DNA from: Streptomyces polyasparticus
GTDB taxonomy: Bacteria > Actinomycetota > Actinomycetes > Streptomycetales > Streptomycetaceae
Assembly: GCF_014493765.1 (NCBI RefSeq)
Contig: NZ_JACTVJ010000023.1
Coordinates: 1-64,000, forward strand
Direction: 5' to 3'
Length of the DNA stretch: 64,000 nt
Under the pieces are notes generated by a model. It was not told where the DNA came from and ran no database searches. It was given only the letters and a program-made list of their open reading frames with translations. Every line of letters begins with the position of its first letter. Within the stretch, counting starts at the first letter, position 1. Made by a program: the position numbers and the translations under genes. Below, one piece after another: positions 24,967 to 33,156 of this stretch.

Positions 24967-26660
24967 GATCCGCTGGTGGCGAGTCGGCCGCCCCGCAGAA
25001 TGGTCTGGCGGCACTACTCCTCGACTTCGACGGCGTCATCATCGACTCCGAATACGCCCACTACATGGCCTGGCGCGAGGAGTTCGAACGCTTCGGCCTG
25101 TGGCTGGCCACCGATACCTGGGCCGAGCACTGGGCCAGCGGCCGCACCCTCGGTGCGCCCCGCAAGCAGCCCGTCACGGCCTTGCTCGAAGCACGCCTCG
25201 GCCGGCCGCTAGAAGATGCGGTTGCTGAGCGAGTTCGCGCGCGCTACGTCGCTTTGCGGGACGCCTTGCCGCTGCGCCCCGGCATCGCCGCCTGGATCAA
25301 AGAGGGCACGGCCCGCGGCTTGCGCTGCGCCGTGGTCACGGACGGTTCCTCGCCGTACGTGCAGACCATCCTCGACCGGCTCGGCCTGGCCGACGACATT
25401 GCGCTCGTCGTGGGCCGATCCGCGCACCGCACCGCCAAGCCCGCACCCGACGGCTACCGAGACGCCCTCACGTACCTCAACATCACCGGCGAGCAGGCCG
25501 TGGCGGTCGAGGACTCGCCCCACGGCGTAGCCGCAGCCCGCGCTGCAGGACTTCCGGTCATAGCCACACCGAACCGCGTGACCTCGCCTCTCCTCGCTCC
25601 TGCGCCGAAGGTGGTGATCGCCGATCCGCAACTGATGACCTTGGGCAGGTCACTTGCTCTGCTCGATCCGCCCGAGCGCTCGGCGAGGCCACGCGCTCGG
25701 CCAACGGTGCCGCCCGTCGCACGGATCCGGGGCTGTCTCGCCGGCATCGGCCTCGGTGACGCCCTCGGCAAGGTCATCGACAAACGCACTCGCACCACCC
25801 TGGATCCCGAGACCACCGACATGCTCGACGCTTTCGCGAAGGACACCGCGCCACCCGCGGTCTTCAGCGGCCGGATCACCGACGACACCGTCTTGACCCT
25901 GGCCGTCGCCGCGTCGATCGGCACTCTCGGCCTCCCCCACCGTGACGCGCTCGAAGCCAAGCTGCGGCACATCAACCCCCACGGCGGTCGCCAGATCTAC
26001 AAACTCCGCGAATCTGAAGAAACGTTCGCTCTCGCTACGGACGGCGATACCAACGGCTGTGTCGCCCGCTCCGCCGCGCTCGCAGCGCTCCACACGCCAG
26101 ACGACCTCGGAGAGCTCGCGTACGACACCCTCAAGACCGCGACGCTCACGCATGGTGACCCGGAGGCGATCGTGGCCGCCCTCCTCTTCGCGGTCGCACT
26201 GTGCCACGCGTTCGCGGGAGACTCCACCGAAGACACCGTACGAGCTCTGCATGTGCGGGCGCCAAAACTCGTACGGCTGGCTGGAGGCGGCCGCAAGGTC
26301 GCGGAGCACGTCCTTGCGCACGCTCCTGCAGGTGACGGCGTGCCGTACTCCCCGGCCGAGTACATCGACGAACTCGAGGAGACCGTGGGGCTGGGCGTAC
26401 GCGCCCGCTCCTCGGCCGTCGCGGGGATCCTCCTCGGGCTGTCCGGCATCCCGGCCAGGGATTTGGTCCCCGCCCTTCTTCAACGGCGGCACGGCGGGGA
26501 CCTCGACTCGGTCGCCGCCCTGGCCTGCGGGCTCACCTACGCGTTCCACCCGGAGGAGGTGCCGGAGCCGTGGGTCACCCGCGTCGAGCGGTACGCCAAG
26601 ACCTCATTCCAAGGCACAGCATCCGCCCTCGACGGCCTGCGGGCGAAAAGGACTCGATGA
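24963..26660 (+). CDS. HAD phosphatase / ADP-ribosylglycohydrolase fusion
   Basis: 565-residue two-domain protein. ATG 24963 overlaps the previous stop; the open frame upstream of it lies within another gene. Residues 14-230 form a beta-phosphoglucomutase-like HAD domain: LLLDFDGVIIDSE with D21/D23, VVTDGSS, KPAPDGY and EDSPHGVAAA. Residues about 250-565 are ADP-ribosylglycohydrolase-like: CLAGIGLGDALG, ITDDT (about 305-309), GDTNG (about 361-365) and GGDLDSVAA (about 511-519), the last with L where the family usually has T. The fusion would combine dephosphorylation with cleavage of an N- or O-glycosidic ADP-ribose or similar bond. It overlaps the next gene by four bases. Confidence 0.85.
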   Translation: MRSAGGESAAPQNGLAALLLDFDGVIIDSEYAHYMAWREEFERFGLWLATDTWAEHWASGRTLGAPRKQPVTALLEARLGRPLEDAVAERVRARYVALRDALPLRPGIAAWIKEGTARGLRCAVVTDGSSPYVQTILDRLGLADDIALVVGRSAHRTAKPAPDGYRDALTYLNITGEQAVAVEDSPHGVAAARAAGLPVIATPNRVTSPLLAPAPKVVIADPQLMTLGRSLALLDPPERSARPRARPTVPPVARIRGCLAGIGLGDALGKVIDKRTRTTLDPETTDMLDAFAKDTAPPAVFSGRITDDTVLTLAVAASIGTLGLPHRDALEAKLRHINPHGGRQIYKLRESEETFALATDGDTNGCVARSAALAALHTPDDLGELAYDTLKTATLTHGDPEAIVAALLFAVALCHAFAGDSTEDTVRALHVRAPKLVRLAGGGRKVAEHVLAHAPAGDGVPYSPAEYIDELEETVGLGVRARSSAVAGILLGLSGIPARDLVPALLQRRHGGDLDSVAALACGLTYAFHPEEVPEPWVTRVERYAKTSFQGTASALDGLRAKRTR

Positions 26661-27769
26661 CTTCCGAGATCAGCGACTGGTTCCGCACCGTTGTCGAAGC
26701 CGCTCACGCCACGGGCCGACACCGGCGCCTCGATACCGTCCTCGGCCCGATCAACATCCTCGCCGAACCGTTAGCCGAACCGGCGCCGAACTGGCCGTCA
26801 ACGGCCCTGCACCAAGGGGCGGCGTCCTCGCCGTTCGCCACTGTGGTGATCACCCGCAGTCGGCCGCCGGCCGCCGTGGACCGCCTCCTCCGCAGCCCCG
26901 CTGCACGGCACAGCAACTACCAAGGACACGGTGCGTTTCCCGTGCGGTGGCTCCCAGGAACCCACTGGCTTGCCCGATATACCCACGGTCCTTACGTCCT
27001 ACGGCACGGTCGAAACGTGATCATCGCGGGCGCCGACCACACCACCGCCCAGACCTGGACCGATCGCGTGCTGCGCGAAGTCCTCATCCATGCGGGCCGT
27101 GCGCACGGGTTCCGGCTGTGCCACGGCGCAGCCCTCGCGTTCGACAAAGACCATGGCCTGCTGTTGACCGGGGAGAGCGGAGCAGGCAAGACCGACCTCG
27201 CCCTGAAGCTCGCCCGTGCTCTCACAGCCTCCGTCGTGACCGTCGACCGCGGCATCCTGGGGCACCGCGACGGCCATCCAGCCGTCGGAACGCTGCCCTT
27301 CGGGATGAACGTCCACCACGGCACGCTCACAGACCTCGGCGTTGTCACCGAGACGCTCGCCGACCAGTACCCGCCGGTCCACGGCAAGCACTACCTCAGC
27401 GTGGCCGACACCCAAGGCTGGTGCCGCGTCACCGTGCAGCCATGGGCTCGCATTTCCGGCGTCATCGCCGTCGTACGGTCAAGAGACGCACCGACCAGGT
27501 GGCGACGCCTGAAACACCACGAGATCCTCGCGGTCCTGGCCGCCGCCGACACCGGCGCCTCCGACCCCGGCTACCAAACCGACTGGCTCGGATTGACCCC
27601 GGTCCAGTCCCCGGAGCGTCGGACGCCTTACGGCTCACTCGATGGCTGGCTGCTGCACTACCGTCCACAGGACGCCCTGCCCCACGACTGGATCAATGAC
27701 CTCGCGAACGTCGCTCCGCCCGCCCCCACCCCGTACGTGTGCTGCAAGAAGCAACAGCAAGAAGCGTAA
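26657..27769 (+). CDS. HPr kinase-like P-loop protein
   Basis: 370-residue protein with ATG 26657 overlapping the preceding stop. Residues about 153-200 show the HPr-kinase/phosphorylase-like P-loop arrangement: CHGAALAF, then LLLTGESGAGKTDLAL with Walker A at 172-179. The N-terminal 150 residues are unrelated to bacterial HprK. The resemblance is to short HprK-like domains in biosynthetic clusters, where they phosphorylate small molecules or modify peptides, rather than to carbon catabolite control. Codon 39 is TTA (26771-26773), again suggesting bldA dependence. The C-terminal CCKKQQQEA is a charged tail. The Nudix gene follows after 12 bases. Confidence 0.8.
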   Translation: MTSEISDWFRTVVEAAHATGRHRRLDTVLGPINILAEPLAEPAPNWPSTALHQGAASSPFATVVITRSRPPAAVDRLLRSPAARHSNYQGHGAFPVRWLPGTHWLARYTHGPYVLRHGRNVIIAGADHTTAQTWTDRVLREVLIHAGRAHGFRLCHGAALAFDKDHGLLLTGESGAGKTDLALKLARALTASVVTVDRGILGHRDGHPAVGTLPFGMNVHHGTLTDLGVVTETLADQYPPVHGKHYLSVADTQGWCRVTVQPWARISGVIAVVRSRDAPTRWRRLKHHEILAVLAAADTGASDPGYQTDWLGLTPVQSPERRTPYGSLDGWLLHYRPQDALPHDWINDLANVAPPAPTPYVCCKKQQQEA

Positions 27770-27781
27770 GAAGGGTCAACT

Positions 27782-28222
27782 GTGACAACCAAGTACAGCG
27801 TCGAGTGCTGGATCTTCGCCCCCGACCAGCGCGTCCTCCTGCTCCAGGTCCCAGCCCGCCCCGGCAAACACGACGCCTTCTGGCAGCCCGTCACCGGCGG
27901 TATCGAAGGCACGGAGACCCCGCGCGAAGCCGTCCTGCGGGAGATCGCCGAGGAGACGGCACTGCAGCTCACGGCAGGTGACGTCCACGAGGTGGCCACC
28001 GGGATCGACGTCGTGATCTCACCGGAGCTGACCGTCAGCAAGACCCTCTTCACCGCGAACGCCCCGCACACCGACGTCGTTACCGCCCCCGACGAACACC
28101 AGGACCACCAGTGGGTTGCGGCCGACCATGTGGCCGCGGCCCTCTTCTGGGACAGCAACCGCGAAACGTGGAACACGGTCCAGAAGTACCTCACTGCCGA
28201 AAGCCACGCCGATGACGCGTGA
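27782..28222 (+). CDS. Nudix hydrolase
   Basis: 146-residue Nudix protein starting at GTG 27782. The box begins GGIEGTETPREA (39-50) and continues REIAEETAL (53-61), in which the usual G before the last hydrophobic residue is A; the metal-binding glutamates are present. VLLLQVPARPG and FWQPVTGG precede it, reminiscent of dihydroneopterin triphosphate-type Nudix enzymes. It probably hydrolyses a nucleoside diphosphate-linked intermediate or triphosphate. It overlaps the following kinase gene by 11 bases. Confidence 0.9.
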   Translation: MTTKYSVECWIFAPDQRVLLLQVPARPGKHDAFWQPVTGGIEGTETPREAVLREIAEETALQLTAGDVHEVATGIDVVISPELTVSKTLFTANAPHTDVVTAPDEHQDHQWVAADHVAAALFWDSNRETWNTVQKYLTAESHADDA

Positions 28223-29066
28223 CATCCAGACGCAGATCGCCTCGGCGGTGCAGTGCGACCTCGTTCCGCTCACTCACGGCCAACGACACAACAACACCCA
28301 CTTCCGCGGTGACCGTGACGGCAGCCCGCACCTGTTCATCAAGGTCACGACCAGTGACCGCAGTTACGTGTCCGAGACTGGCGCCCTGATGCTCCTGCAG
28401 TCGACCGGGCTACCGACACCACAGCTTGTTGCCCATGGCGAACTCGCACCATCCGGGCACTGGCTCGCGTTTACCTGGCACGACTTCCACTCCTTCGCCC
28501 CAGTCCCGCACGCCATCGAGGAAGCGGGCCGCATTCTCGGTCGCCTGCACGCCACGACCGCCGGCGCGACCTCACCCCACCTGCGGCGCTACGGCAGAGT
28601 CCCCGAGCTCATCGAGGCCAAAGCCGCTCTAGTCGCCGAGTTCGACGAGCCCTTGGCCGCACGTATCCGCGCACTCCGCGATGCGATCATGGCCCGAACG
28701 GCAGCCGCTCTCGGCGAGCACACCTGCCTCCTTCACGGCGACATGGGCTGGCGCAACCTCCACCAGGACGCCGACAACAAGCTCTGGATCTTCGACTTCG
28801 AGCACGCGGCAATCGGCCATCCTCTCCTGGACTTCGCCAAGCTTTGGGACCGCGAACTGGACGCCGCCGACGCCCGCAAGGCGTTCCTCACAGGCTACGG
28901 CGAGGAGCAACGCGACATCGCTGTGGACCTCTCCGCCATCGACGCCGTCCGCCTCTGGGCCGCCGCAGGAGTCTTCCCGTACGCCCGCCCTCGCCAGGAC
29001 CACGACTTCGAGCGACATGCGTATCTCATTCTCGACCGACTGGAGTGGGAGGATTCCGTGCTGTAG
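28212..29066 (+). CDS. APH-like small-molecule kinase (third kinase of the cluster)
   Basis: 284-residue phosphotransferase. ATG 28212 lies within the end of the Nudix gene and is preferred over an upstream start in that gene. It has an intact catalytic loop LLHGDMGWRN (173-182), DFE at 195-197, and LFIKV (41-45) as the ATP lysine strand. It is related in class, but not closely in sequence, to the kinase at 22322 and to the kinase domain at 18944. Three separate kinases in one operon imply several phosphorylation steps or several substrates. After its stop 144 bases follow without a gene. Confidence 0.87.
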   Translation: MTRDIQTQIASAVQCDLVPLTHGQRHNNTHFRGDRDGSPHLFIKVTTSDRSYVSETGALMLLQSTGLPTPQLVAHGELAPSGHWLAFTWHDFHSFAPVPHAIEEAGRILGRLHATTAGATSPHLRRYGRVPELIEAKAALVAEFDEPLAARIRALRDAIMARTAAALGEHTCLLHGDMGWRNLHQDADNKLWIFDFEHAAIGHPLLDFAKLWDRELDAADARKAFLTGYGEEQRDIAVDLSAIDAVRLWAAAGVFPYARPRQDHDFERHAYLILDRLEWEDSVL

Positions 29067-29210
29067 CTGACAGCCCACGGGAGCGCGAGCAAGAGCGCCT
29101 TTTCCGAGCTCAGGGGGTCGCCGAAAGCACTTTGGAGAGTGGGCTTCCGCTTTTCCAGAGCACCGGGTGTCGTCGATGTGTCCCTGATCGCGATTCCCTC
29201 GGAGGCCGTC

Positions 29211-29369
29211 GTGCTGTCCCCTGCCCTGCTCGCCACTGTCCTGCTGCTGGCCGCCGTGCTCTTGAGCGTCCCGGTCGCCCTGGGGGACGTTCGCACCCTG
29301 GTCCGTCCACCGGGCCGTCACCGTCGTCCGTCTCAGCGCCGTCACGGCCTGCGTGGAGGATCGCGATGA
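29211..29369 (+). CDS. Tiny single-pass membrane protein
   Basis: 52-residue open frame with GTG start at 29211, preceded at five bases by GGAGG (29201-29205). Residues about 2-24 are strongly hydrophobic (LSPALLATVLLLAAVLLSVP), then a basic tail rich in Arg and Gly follows. The stop overlaps the next start as ATGA, good evidence for translation. It probably acts at the membrane as a partner of the RsbW-like protein encoded next. No family is recognised. Confidence 0.6.
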   Translation: MLSPALLATVLLLAAVLLSVPVALGDVRTLVRPPGRHRRPSQRRHGLRGGSR

Positions 29370-29872
29370 CGACAACACCCCCCTGCGCTCGTGGCGTTGT
29401 GGTGTACCGGTGGACGAGCTGCACCCCCAGTCCCGCTGTTGCGGCGCGGGCCGTGCTGCGCCGCGTCCTGGCGCGGCTTCACTTACCTGAGGACACGGTG
29501 AGCGACTGCGTTCTGGCGGCATCCGAACTCGTCGCCAACGCCACTGAACACGCCTGCGGTCCGTACGAACTCAGGCTGCGGCGCACACGGGCCGAGTACA
29601 TCTGCGAAGTCCGCGACGGCGACTCCGAGATCCCAGACCTGCCCGCCTTTCCCGCCACATCCCCGTTCGCTCCGGTCGAGGCCGCCCGTGGAGGTGGGCT
29701 CGACGCCCTCTGCGCTCTCCTGTCAGAACGAGGGCGAGGGCTTCAGATCGTCAACGAACTCGCCCGTGGGGCCTGGGGGATGAGATCCGACAGCCCGAAT
29801 GGAAAGTTTGTGTGGTTCGCCTTTTCGGCCCAGGCGAATCGGAGCAGTCGTCCCAGTTCCACGATCGAGTGA
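29366..29872 (+). CDS. RsbW-like ATP-binding (GHKL) protein
   Basis: 168-residue single-domain ATPase of the anti-sigma-factor kinase fold common in Streptomyces. The N-box is LAASELVANATEHA (about 50-63), the second motif is EVRDGDSEIP, and GRGLQIV (about 122-128) forms the ATP lid. The ATG at 29366 overlaps the small membrane protein stop. Codon 40 is TTA (29483-29485), so its translation probably depends on bldA. It may phosphorylate or sequester an anti-sigma antagonist; no partner gene is adjacent. Its fold matches the N-terminal domain of the 18944 fusion. Confidence 0.87.
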   Translation: MTTTPPCARGVVVYRWTSCTPSPAVAARAVLRRVLARLHLPEDTVSDCVLAASELVANATEHACGPYELRLRRTRAEYICEVRDGDSEIPDLPAFPATSPFAPVEAARGGGLDALCALLSERGRGLQIVNELARGAWGMRSDSPNGKFVWFAFSAQANRSSRPSSTIE

Positions 29873-29910
29873 ACTCCGATAGTTCTCCGGCGAGTCGCCG
29901 CTGCTCAGAG

Positions 29911-29963
29911 CGTCACCGTGGCAAGCGAAGGAAGTTCTGCTTCCGCTTCGCGTTTGCGTGACG
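29911..29963 (+). terminator. Stem-loop ending the 18.9-29.9 kb operon
   Basis: Outer arms CGTCAC (29911-29916) and GTGACG (29958-29963) enclose an inner stem of GCGAAG and GAAG pairing with CTTC and CTTCGC, with a two-base bulge and the loop TTCTG. The imperfect but long hairpin begins 39 bases after the RsbW-like gene and precedes the Tad locus. Confidence 0.6.
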
Positions 29964-30051
29964 GCGAGCAGGGGAGGAAGCGGATCACCTGGGGCGATTG
30001 CAAAGCGTGACATCGCATCGCCGTGAGTGACTGTTGCGCGCGTAGTGGGGG

Positions 30052-30618
30052 TTGGCCGTGGTGGGAGTCCAGAGCGAGGGCCGGAGATCCGTAGTCGGAG
30101 CGGTAGTCGCCGTGATGGCGGTGCTCGGGGTCGGCGCGTGCGACACCGCCGAGACGTCTGACGACGGTGCGAGGTCGAAACCCTCGGTTGCGTCCGTGAC
30201 TTCCACGCCGACTCCGTCAGGCGGAGGGGCGGAGCGGGCGGCCATCGCCGCGTATCAGGAGATGTGGAAGGACGCGTCGGTCGCGTCGCGGACTGCTGAT
30301 GAACACCACCCTCAACTTGACGATCACGCCAGTGATGGCGCCCTCGGGCTGCTGCGCGTCATGCAGCGCGAGACGCGCAAAGCCGGACAGGTGTCCGCAG
30401 GTGAGCCGAAGGCGGCACCTGACATCGTGTCGGCTGGTAACGGCCAGGTCGAGCTCCGCGACTGCGTAGACGGGACTGGCTGGGTCACGTACGAGAAGGG
30501 GGCTGATCCGAAGAGCGCGGAGCCTGGAGGGCATCACCTTACGGAAGCCACGGTGACGCTCACCAAGAGCGGCTGGAAGGTGTCGAAGCTGTTCTGGCGA
30601 GGTGCCGGGTCATGTTGA
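30052..30618 (+). CDS. Small lipoprotein leading the Tad pilus locus
   Basis: 188-residue or slightly shorter predicted lipoprotein. The signal peptide has basic residues, a hydrophobic core VVGAVVAVMAVLGVGAC and the lipobox cysteine at about residue 30. The mature part is Ser/Thr-rich, then a globular domain of about 120 residues (AAIAAYQEMWKDASVASRTA) resembling the small NTF2-like secreted domains of Streptomyces. TTG 30052 follows GTGGGGG; GTG 30058 and 30061 are alternatives. The stop overlaps the start of the next secreted protein by seven bases, tying it to the pilus operon. It may be an outer-surface accessory of the pilus. Confidence 0.72.
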   Translation: MAVVGVQSEGRRSVVGAVVAVMAVLGVGACDTAETSDDGARSKPSVASVTSTPTPSGGGAERAAIAAYQEMWKDASVASRTADEHHPQLDDHASDGALGLLRVMQRETRKAGQVSAGEPKAAPDIVSAGNGQVELRDCVDGTGWVTYEKGADPKSAEPGGHHLTEATVTLTKSGWKVSKLFWRGAGSC

Positions 30619-31502
30619 GCAGAGGGCTCCGAGGCCGGAGTGTGAGGGCGGGGACCTGCGTCCTGTCTGCAGGAATGGTCCTGATGGGCGGATGGTGTGG
30701 CGCGGGGTGGGCTGTCAGCGGTGGTGACGAGCCCGGGGCCATGGGGAAAGCGGTCAACGTCGGTTGCTCGTCGCCCAGATGCGGGATGTCGGTTCGTGCG
30801 GAGCAGGCTCCGCCGCCCCGCAGTCGACACGTTGCCGATCATGCGTCGTCGTCGCGCCCAGGACGTGGTGGCGCGTTGGCCAGTGTGAAGGTCGTGCCGA
30901 CGGTGAAGTCGACAGGCTGTGAGTACGTCGTCGAGGGCGGACTGTGCGTGGTTCCGCAGTTCGGGGGCGGGCCGATGGAAGCAGAACCAGCGGGCGGCGA
31001 TGGGGCGGACCCCGTGCCGGTGGAAGTGGTGGTGCGCCAGGCGGTCGGGGAGTTGCGGATGCCGGAGCCGGTGATCCGTACGAATCCGGATGAGGATGCC
31101 GCGCAGTTGGTGCGGGTGCCGACCTGGATGTGGATCGACAAGGGGGTGTGGAAGCCGGTTTCGAAGACGGTGGCCGTACCGGGAGTATCGGTGACGGCGA
31201 CCGCGACACCGGTCGAGGCCGTGTGGGTCATGGGTGACGGGTCGAGCGTGGTGTGTACGGGACCCGGCACGCCGTACTCGGTGGAGTTCGCGGCAGATGA
31301 GCCATCGCCGGACTGCGGCCACACCTATGAGAAGTCGTCGGCCGGGCAGCCAGGCGAGGCCTACACCGTTATCGCCACGATCACTTGGGACGTGGTCTGG
31401 CACGGGGGTGGCCAACAGGGCGTGATTCCGGGGCTGGAGACGCAGGCGGAGTTGCCGTTGCGAGTCGCTGAAGCGCAGGCGCTGGTCACGGGCGGGGCGT
31501 GA
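30612..31502 (+). CDS. Secreted Tad-locus protein of unknown function
   Basis: 296-residue protein with an N-terminal signal sequence (MLSRGLRGRSVRAGTCVLSA, hydrophobic to about residue 34). The mature part is of mixed composition with several cysteines (CEYVVEGGLC, VCTGPG, DCGHTYE) that could form disulfides, and no known catalytic motif. It is rich in beta strands (VTATATPVEAVWVMGDGSS), compatible with an extracellular Ig-like fold. Relatives at Streptomyces Tad loci are, I recall, sometimes labelled ATP/GTP-binding, but no P-loop is present here. It overlaps the lipoprotein gene and precedes the CpaB-like gene by 80 bases. It probably acts in pilus assembly or adhesion outside the membrane. 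Confidence 0.7.
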   Translation: MLSRGLRGRSVRAGTCVLSAGMVLMGGWCGAGWAVSGGDEPGAMGKAVNVGCSSPRCGMSVRAEQAPPPRSRHVADHASSSRPGRGGALASVKVVPTVKSTGCEYVVEGGLCVVPQFGGGPMEAEPAGGDGADPVPVEVVVRQAVGELRMPEPVIRTNPDEDAAQLVRVPTWMWIDKGVWKPVSKTVAVPGVSVTATATPVEAVWVMGDGSSVVCTGPGTPYSVEFAADEPSPDCGHTYEKSSAGQPGEAYTVIATITWDVVWHGGGQQGVIPGLETQAELPLRVAEAQALVTGGA

Positions 31503-31582
31503 GCGCCGGCCGGTAGGTCCGGACGCCGACAGGGTCCCGTGCGCAGAAGGCGGGGCGGATTTCTCATCATGAAAGGCGAATT

Positions 31583-32314
31583 ATGGGTACCTCCATGTCT
31601 ACTTCAAGTCGGGCGCAGGGTGTCGCTGATGTGTGGGCGCGGTTGCGGTCGCAGCAGCGTTCGGCGCGGGCGCCGTCGCCTGGTGGTGATCCAGTGCGTG
31701 CGCGCTCCCGGGTACGGCCGGGATTGGTGGCCTTGTCGCTGGCGGGGATGCTCGCGATCGGCGCACTCGTCGCGTGGTTGCTGGGCACGGCAGGCGAGCG
31801 GGTCCCGGTGCTCTCGGTGGCGCGGCCGGTGGCGGCCGGGCAGGTGATCGAAGCAGCCGACCTGCGGGTGGTGCGGCTCGGCATCGATGACGCCTCGCAG
31901 GTGGTGCCTGCTGAGAAGCGCGGTGCGGTGGTCGGACATCGGGCGGTGGTGCCGCTTGCGGCCAGCACGTTGCTGGGGCCCGCACAGGTGGGGACGGCGG
32001 CGGCGTATCCGCCGGCGGGCAAGGCGCAGATGGTCGTGGCGGTGGAGGAGGAGATGCTGCCCGCCGGGATCACGGCCGGGCAGCGGATCGCGCTGGTACC
32101 GGGAGCGGGGCCTGGCGGGCGAGTCGGGGCCGATGAGAAGGACAAGCTGCCGGACCCGCTGGTGGGGGTGGTGAGCGCGGTCAGCCGCCCGCCGGCGGCC
32201 TCGGGCAAGGGTGCTGTAACCGTGCTGCTGGACGCCGCGGCTGTCCGGTCGGCGGCACAGCTGGCCGATCCGAGGATCGCGGTGCTCGGGCCACAGGCGA
32301 CGGAGGTGCCGTGA
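31583..32314 (+). CDS. cpaB: SAF-domain (CpaB/RcpC-like) pilus assembly protein
   Basis: 243-residue protein with a cytoplasmic N-terminus, one membrane segment (about 48-68: VALSLAGMLAIGALVAWLLG) and an external SAF domain. The first SAF half is VARPVAAGQVIEAADLRVVRLG and ends with RAVVPLAASTLLGPAQV; the second contains MVVAVEEEMLPAGITAGQRI. This is the arrangement of CpaB/RcpC proteins of Tad systems, shortened to one SAF region as in actinobacteria. The ATG at 31583 has GAAAGG upstream. The stop overlaps the next gene. Confidence 0.82.
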   Translation: MGTSMSTSSRAQGVADVWARLRSQQRSARAPSPGGDPVRARSRVRPGLVALSLAGMLAIGALVAWLLGTAGERVPVLSVARPVAAGQVIEAADLRVVRLGIDDASQVVPAEKRGAVVGHRAVVPLAASTLLGPAQVGTAAAYPPAGKAQMVVAVEEEMLPAGITAGQRIALVPGAGPGGRVGADEKDKLPDPLVGVVSAVSRPPAASGKGAVTVLLDAAAVRSAAQLADPRIAVLGPQATEVP

Positions 32315-33156
32315 TGCGGCGCATGGTGGCGGTTGGTTCTCTGTCCGGGGCGCCAGGGGTGACCACGATGAGCCTGGCGCTGGCGGCGGCCTGGCCGCAC
32401 GCGAGCGGCGGAGTCCGGCCGGTGGTGGTTGAGGCGGACGTGTCCGGTGGGGACTTGGCTACGCGGTTCGCGCTCTCGGACGCCGCTGGGTTGATGGCTC
32501 TGGCGGCCGGCGCCCGCCGAGGGTCACCGGAGAAGGAGCTGGACGCCTGTGTCCAGGACGTGCCCGGTGGACTGCGGGCGGTGGTGGCACCAGCGGGCGC
32601 GGAGCAGGCGGCCGCGAGCGTCGCCGAGGTCGCGGCCTGCGTCGAGGTACTGCGCGGCGACGAGGACACCGAAGGAGTCGTCGTGCTGGACCTGGGGCGT
32701 CTGGTGGACGGCCCGACGCGGGATTTGGCGCGTGCGGCGGATGGTCTGGTGCTCGTGTGCGCCGGCCGGGTGGACGCTCTCGTACATGCCGCCGTGCGCG
32801 GTTCCTGGCTGGAGGGTGCGCCTTTCGAGGTGGTCGTCATGGGGGCGTGTGACTACCCGCAAGTCGAGATCGCCGAGGCATTGAAGATGCGCCGGGACCG
32901 GATCCATCTGGTGGGGTTCGACGCGCGGGCCTCGGCCGCGCTGGACGGACGAGGGCAAGTGGGCCGGCGGCGCTGGCGGCGCTCCGCACTCACGGCGGGG
33001 GCGAGTGCCCTGGCCGTACGTCTGGGGCAGCAGCGTACGGACGGCCCGGAGTTGGAGGCAACCGGCGAGCTGGCACAGATTGCCGGCCGTGTCGGGCCGA
33101 AGGCCATCGAGGGCGGCTGGGACCTGCACAGCGAGCCGACGGGAGGCGCCACGTGA
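32314..33156 (+). CDS. tadZ: TadZ/CpaE-like MinD-family protein with degenerate P-loop
   Basis: 280-residue MinD/ParA-like protein. The N-terminal P-loop region is VGSLSGAPGVTTMSLAL; V replaces the Walker A lysine of the standard GKT. The deviant Walker A lysine of KGGVGKTT is also absent, so ATP hydrolysis is doubtful. VVVEADVSGGDLATRF and VVLDLGRLVDGP match the switch regions of the family. TadZ proteins localise Tad pilus machinery. ATG 32314 or GTG 32311 are both possible starts. Its stop overlaps the TadA start (GTGA). The C-terminal 60 residues are basic and may bind a partner or the membrane. Confidence 0.8.
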   Translation: MRRMVAVGSLSGAPGVTTMSLALAAAWPHASGGVRPVVVEADVSGGDLATRFALSDAAGLMALAAGARRGSPEKELDACVQDVPGGLRAVVAPAGAEQAAASVAEVAACVEVLRGDEDTEGVVVLDLGRLVDGPTRDLARAADGLVLVCAGRVDALVHAAVRGSWLEGAPFEVVVMGACDYPQVEIAEALKMRRDRIHLVGFDARASAALDGRGQVGRRRWRRSALTAGASALAVRLGQQRTDGPELEATGELAQIAGRVGPKAIEGGWDLHSEPTGGAT

